Shown piece by piece: positions 60,422-64,000 of a DNA stretch of 64,000 nt. The notes under the pieces were generated by a model, which had not been told where the DNA came from, did no database searches, and saw only the letters and a list, made by a program, of their open reading frames with translations. A program made the translations under genes and the position numbers. The DNA is from JABCYV01 sp963696025 (GTDB lineage: Bacteria > Acidobacteriota > Terriglobia > Terriglobales > Acidobacteriaceae). The number at the start of each line of letters is the position of its first letter. Position 1 is the first letter of the stretch. The DNA lies in the NCBI GenBank assembly GCA_963696025.1, contig CAVOII010000005.1, positions 313,888 to 377,887 of the forward strand. Reading direction: 5' to 3'.

Positions 60422-62034
60422 ATGGCCGAGAATCGCAAACGAAAGTTCTGGGGATGGGGCTACGAGGACGGGCCGACCGCCCGAGCAGCAAAAGCATATG
60501 GCGGAGCGGATGGCCAAACGCTTCGAGCTGGGGCCGGTCGACCTCACGCCGCCACCAAAGGAGAGCGAGCTGAATTTGCGCACGTCGCGGGTGCAACCGC
60601 CGGATGCGCTCAAGGCGATCTGCTCGACGACCATCCACGATCGCGCGGGCCATAGGTACGGCAAAGGGTCGCGCGACATCAGCCGCGCGTTTCGCCGCGA
60701 TTATCCCAATCCGATTGACGTGGTTGCGTTCCCGCGCGATGAGAAGGAAATGATTCGGGTGCTCGAATGGTGCGACAGCGCGAACATTGCGGCGGTCCCA
60801 TATGGCGGAGGGTCGAGCGTCGTCGGCGGGGTCGAGCCTCCGAAGGCGACCTTATCGCGGAGCAGTGTCGATCGATCTGATGCATCTGGACAAAGTCGTC
60901 GAGGTCGACAAGGTCGTCGCGCGCGGCCCGGATCCAGGCGGGCGTCTATGGTCCCGCGCTCGAACGCGCAATTGAAGCCGCACGGCCTGACGATTCGGCA
61001 TTTCCCGCAATCGTTTGAGTTCTCTACCCTGGGCGGATGGATCGCGACGCGGTCGGGTGGGCATTTCGCGACGCTCTACACGCATATCGACGATTTCGTC
61101 GAGTCGCTGCGAGTGGTGACGCCGACGGGATCGTCGAGTCGCGGCGCTTGCCCCGGATCGGGCACGGGTCAGCCCCGGACCGGATGTTCATCGGCTCCGA
61201 GGGAATTCTCGGAATCATCCCAGAGGCGTGGATGCGGCTGCAGGATCGTCCGACGTTTCGCGCGGGCGCGTCGGTGCCGTTTCCCGAGCATCTTCAAAGC
61301 TGCGGATGCCGTGCGCCAGATTTCGCAGGCGGGACTCTATCCCGCGAATTGCCGCGTGCTCGACGAAGGCGAAGCGTTCAATTCCGGGGCCGGCAACGGC
61401 GACGAGGCGGTGCTGGTGTTCGCGTTCGAGTCCCGCTGACCATCCGCTGGAACCGTGGATGAAGCGGGCGCTCGAATGCTGCGCCGATCACGGTGGAAAA
61501 ATTCCAGCGGACGCGGCGAAGACTCGCACTGACGCCGAGGCGACGCATGAAGGATCGGCGGGCGCATGGCGCAACGCGTTTCTGAACGCGCCGTACCTGA
61601 TGGACACGGTGGCCGCGATGGGAATGGTCAGCGACACGTTCGAGACGTCGATCACGTCGGGAGCGATTCCGGAATTCCATCGCCAGATGATGGACTGCGC
61701 GCGCGACGTGATTGCTCGTGTATGCGGCAAGGGCTCAGTGACGTGCCGGTTCACGCACGTTTATCCAGACGGGCCGGCGCCATACTACACGATTCTCGCG
61801 CCGGGCAAGCGCGGTTCTGAGCTGGAGCAGTGGGATGAGATCAAGGCGGCGGTGTCGGACAAGCTGATCGCGCTCGGCGGGACGATCACGCATCATCATG
61901 CCGTGGGCAGGTACCATCGGCCCTGGTACGACCGCCAGCGGCCCGATGGATTCGCACTCGCACTGAAGGCGGCGAAGAAGGCGCTCGATCCGCGTTCGAT
62001 TCTTAATCCGGGCGTGCTGATCGATCCGGATTGA
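60422..62034 (+). pseudogene. FAD-linked oxidase, AGPS-like, with several frameshifts
   Basis: Pieces in all three frames run in order. MAENRKRKFWGWGYEDG starts it. TPPPKESELNLRTSRVQPPD, RDYPNPIDVVAFPRDEKEMI and VPYGGGSSVVGG are the FAD-PCMH site. Then AVSIDLMHLDKVVEVDKVVA and LTIRHFPQSFEFSTLGGWIA follow, MFIGSEGILGIIPEAWMRL, VTCRFTHVYPDGPAPYYTIL and HHHAVGRYHRPWYDRQRP, and DPRSILNPGVLIDP closes it. This is the alkyldihydroxyacetonephosphate synthase-like branch of FAD-linked oxidases. At least four single-base slips are needed. The full order and length argue that the gene is whole in the cell. Confidence 0.85.
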
Positions 62035-62105
62035 AGGGCGAGCGGCAAGAGGAAGAAGCAGAATCTTGAATCGCTCGCGAAAAAATTCGCGCGCTGAACA
62101 AGGTT

Positions 62106-62150
62106 GACGGAATAAATTCCGTCCTACCTTCTCTCCCCCTTGCAGGGAGA
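62106..62150. terminator. Hairpins between convergent genes
   Basis: GACGGAA-TAAA-TTCCGTC (62106-62123) is a seven-base hairpin. TCTCCC (62132-62137) and GGGAGA (62145-62150) form a second. Both lie between two genes that end toward each other (62034 and 62166), as a bidirectional terminator would. No clear T-run is present. Confidence 0.45.
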
Positions 62151-62165
62151 AGAGAAGAACTCGAT

Positions 62166-62483
62166 CTAGTCGTCGATCTTGAGTTGTTTCTTCGCCGCTT
62201 CGGTCATCATATGCGGGGTCCACGGCGGGTCCCACACGATCTCGACGCAGGCGTCGTCGCATCCGGGGATGCCGAGCAGTTTTTCCTGGATGTCCTGAGT
62301 GATCATCATACCCATCTGGCAGCCGGGTGCGGTCAGCGTCATCGTGACGTTGACGACATCGTTCTCGATCTGAACGCCGTAGATGAGTCCGAGGTCGACG
62401 AGGTTGACGGGAGATCTAGGGTCGTAGCACTCGTGCAGCACTTCGTAAACGTCGGCTTCGGTCGGTGCGGGCGAATTCTCCAT
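62166..62483 (-). CDS. MIP18/PaaD-like Fe-S cluster assembly factor
   Basis: A 105-residue DUF59 (MIP18) domain protein, start ATG at 62483. VYEVLHECYDPRSPVNLVDL and GLIYGVQIENDVVNVTMTLT and APGCQMGMMITQDIQEKLLG (the conserved Cys) and VEIVWDPPWTPHMM are the family motifs. Such proteins help deliver Fe-S clusters. It is divergent from the TPR gene. Confidence 0.9.
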   Translation of the reverse strand: MENSPAPTEADVYEVLHECYDPRSPVNLVDLGLIYGVQIENDVVNVTMTLTAPGCQMGMMITQDIQEKLLGIPGCDDACVEIVWDPPWTPHMMTEAAKKQLKIDD

Positions 62484-62566
62484 AGTACAGAGTCTAGTAT
62501 ATAAGAGGGTTGGTGCGCGCGATATCGTGTTCGTTGGTTCGCGCGCACATTCATCGGAGGTCCGAC

Positions 62567-62912
62567 ATGCCTGACAAGGAAGAGCTATACGACGAGGCGA
62601 TTGACGCATACGCCGACGACAAATTCGACGAGGCGATCCAGCTACAAACAAGCGCTCGAGATCGATCCGAAATACGTCGATGCGATCCATGGGATGACGA
62701 TGTGTTACCAGGCGAAGGGCGATCTCGACGCGGCGATCGAACTGACGAAAAAGTATATCGCGCAGGAGCCGGAAGACATCCTGGCGTACACCAACCTCGG
62801 CACTGGTTTGCTTATCAGAAGAAGGGGATGGTACCGGAAGCGGAGGCGGCGGGCGCCGAGGCGCGGCGGCTCGATTGGAAGCGGCGACCGAAGGGAGGAA
62901 AGAGTCGGGCGT
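62567..62912 (+). pseudogene. TPR-repeat protein with two frameshifts
   Basis: After GGAGGTCCGAC the ATG at 62567 begins MPDKEELYDEAIDAYADDKF. The frame shifts near 62640 to YKQALEIDPKYVDAIHGMTM and CYQAKGDLDAAIELTKKYIA, then near 62810 to AYQKKGMVPEAEAAGAEARR. These are three tetratricopeptide helix pairs in the right order. The end near 62912 is approximate. A protein-interaction scaffold is expected. Confidence 0.75.
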
Positions 62913-62914
62913 CG

Positions 62915-63678
62915 ATGAAACTCAAGGAGCAAAGTTGTACTGATCACGGGCGGCGGATCGGGACTCGGGCGCGAGATGGGACTGACGTTCGCGCGCGAGG
63001 GCGCGAAGGTGGGCGTCAACGACATCCGACCCGAGTCGGCGGGTAACGTCGTGACGGAAATCGAGCGAGCGGGCGGCACGGCGCGACCGTTCGTCGCGGA
63101 CGTGTCGAGCAGCGCGGCGGTCGGCAAAATGTTCGCGGAGTTCATTGCGGCGTTCGGCACGATCGACATCCTGATCAACAATGCGGGCATCGCGCGAGCG
63201 AGCGAGGTGGACAACCCCGACTTGTTCATGACTCATCAGCGACCGACGAGGATTGGCACAAGATGCTCGCGACGCATCTCGACTCGACGTTTTACTGCAC
63301 GCGCGAGGCGCTGAAGGTGATGATCCCGAAGCAATCGGGACGCATCATCAATATGGGTTCGATCGCGGGCACGACCGGCTTGGCTTTCGCATCGGATTAC
63401 TGCGCCGCGAAAGGCGCGATTATCTCGTTTACCAAATCGGTCGCGCGCGAAGTAGTGCCGATGGGGATACTGTCAATTGCATCGCGCCGGGATTCATCGA
63501 CACGCCCATGACCGCGCCTATCCCCAGCGAAGTTCGCAAGCAGATAGAAGGGATCACGGCGATCGGACGCTTCGGCGAGCCGCGCGACATCGCAGCCGCG
63601 GCGCTGTTCCTCGCCTGCGACGATTCGAAATTCATGGTCGGCCAGGTGCTCAGTCCAAACGGCGGCTACGTGATTTGA
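62915..63678 (+). pseudogene. Short-chain dehydrogenase (FabG-like), frameshifted
   Basis: ATG at 62915, then the frame must change near 62935 to give VVLITGGGSGLGREMGLTFA, the NAD(P) site. VSSSAAVGKMFAEFIAAFG and TIDILINNAGIARASEVDNP follow. Near 63230 another slip leads to DWHKMLATHLDSTFYCTREA, INMGSIAGTTGLAFASDYCA with the catalytic Ser, YxxxK in DYCAAKGAI, then near 63460 a third slip to VNCIAPGFIDTPMTAPIPSE. It ends GGYVI at 63678. The whole family set of motifs is present. Confidence 0.85.
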
Positions 63679-63695
63679 ATCGAGGATTGACTAGG

Positions 63696-64000
63696 ATGCA
63701 TCTAACATTTGTGACTTTCAACTATCAGAGCGCAGAATATCGAGGCGGAAGAGCGCCAACTATTTGGGGATCCGCGTCAACTCGCGCGGCGCTTTCCGGG
63801 ACTGCGGCAATACTACACCGGGCGCTTGATGAAGGTCGCGGGCAAGGAACCCGATCGGATTCGCGCGGCGGTTATTGCCTATGACGACGCAGCGTCCGCG
63901 GCCGCATCGGCGATGCGATCCGAGGTCGTGCCTGCGCTGCTCACTGATACGCAGGCGCATCTCAAGGACGGGACTTCGGCTGCGGTCGAGGCGGAGACCA
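63696..64000 (+). CDS. EthD-like protein (cut by window edge, one frameshift)
   Basis: ATG at 63696 gives MHLTFVTFNYQSAE. One or two bases are missing near 63737, after which the frame reads NIEAEERQLFGDPRQLARRF, PGLRQYYTGRLMKVAGKEPD and RIRAAVIAYDDAASAAASAM to the window end. PGLRQYY and AxIAYDD resemble EthD-type small ferredoxin-like domains. Assignment is tentative because only about 90 residues are seen. Confidence 0.5.

Overview
The window reads as a soil- or sediment-type bacterial genome fragment, most likely metagenome-derived. Several features would suit Acidobacteriota: secreted WD40/caspase proteins, a fragment of an Oar-like TonB receptor N-terminus, and a MEDS-domain histidine kinase. 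No rRNA or ribosomal protein is present, so this assignment is inference only. Composition and gene style change along the window. Roughly 1-36 kb is of moderate GC and almost free of broken long genes. Roughly 55-64 kb is visibly GC-richer and full of single-base frameshifts.

Region A (1-11.1 kb, all minus strand) is a set of secreted or envelope proteins. It holds two WD40 beta-propeller proteins (one a WD40-caspase, one cut by the window edge), a decayed third copy, a caspase with a DUF4384-like tail, a Tat-exported protein and a lipoprotein lysozyme of family GH24. The lysozyme is almost fused to the WD40-caspase gene in one operon. Region B (11.8-21.1 kb, all minus strand) looks like the replication and maintenance part of a mobile element. 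It has an AAA ATPase of RepA/AAA_25 type, an excisionase-like HTH protein, a ParB-like protein, small zinc-ribbon and coiled-coil proteins, a GHKL ATPase fused to an HExxH metallopeptidase motif, and an 80-bp direct repeat.

Region C (22-34 kb) is an accessory or defence island. It contains a lone Flp pilin, a two-TM DUF4231 protein, and a RiPP-like pair: a peptide ending in ten aromatic-X-Asn triplets followed by a radical SAM/SPASM maturase. It also has a TIR protein operonic with a 1485-residue nSTAND-WD40 ATPase, a tetrapyrrole-methylase-fold enzyme resembling borosin N-methyltransferases, and two small proteins, one of them strongly proline-rich. Region D (34-37.5 kb) is an integration hotspot: an integrase with a frameshifted HNH gene, an intact tRNA-Ser(GCT), a second tyrosine integrase, a tRNA-Asp-like remnant and a leftover integrase 3' end.

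Region E (38-52 kb) carries a two-component cluster (single-domain regulator, MEDS histidine kinase, FixJ-like regulator). After it come two paralogous alpha/beta hydrolases, a dienelactone hydrolase, DUF302 proteins, an enoyl-CoA hydratase, Tag DNA glycosylase, an NADH dehydrogenase interrupted by one stop codon, a potassium channel, and an aldehyde/alcohol dehydrogenase set. Region F (52-64 kb) starts with a shattered TonB siderophore-type receptor and an RcnR-like metal regulator with its palindromic operator. It continues with an ArsR/AHSA1 operon ending in a BNR-repeat protein and a MoaD-like protein, then a haloalkane dehalogenase, an FAD-linked oxidase, a MIP18-type Fe-S assembly factor, a TPR protein, an SDR and an EthD-like protein. 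Many genes in region F read through only if one base is added or removed, often at a homopolymer. That pattern suggests indel errors or a different assembly quality there rather than true decay.
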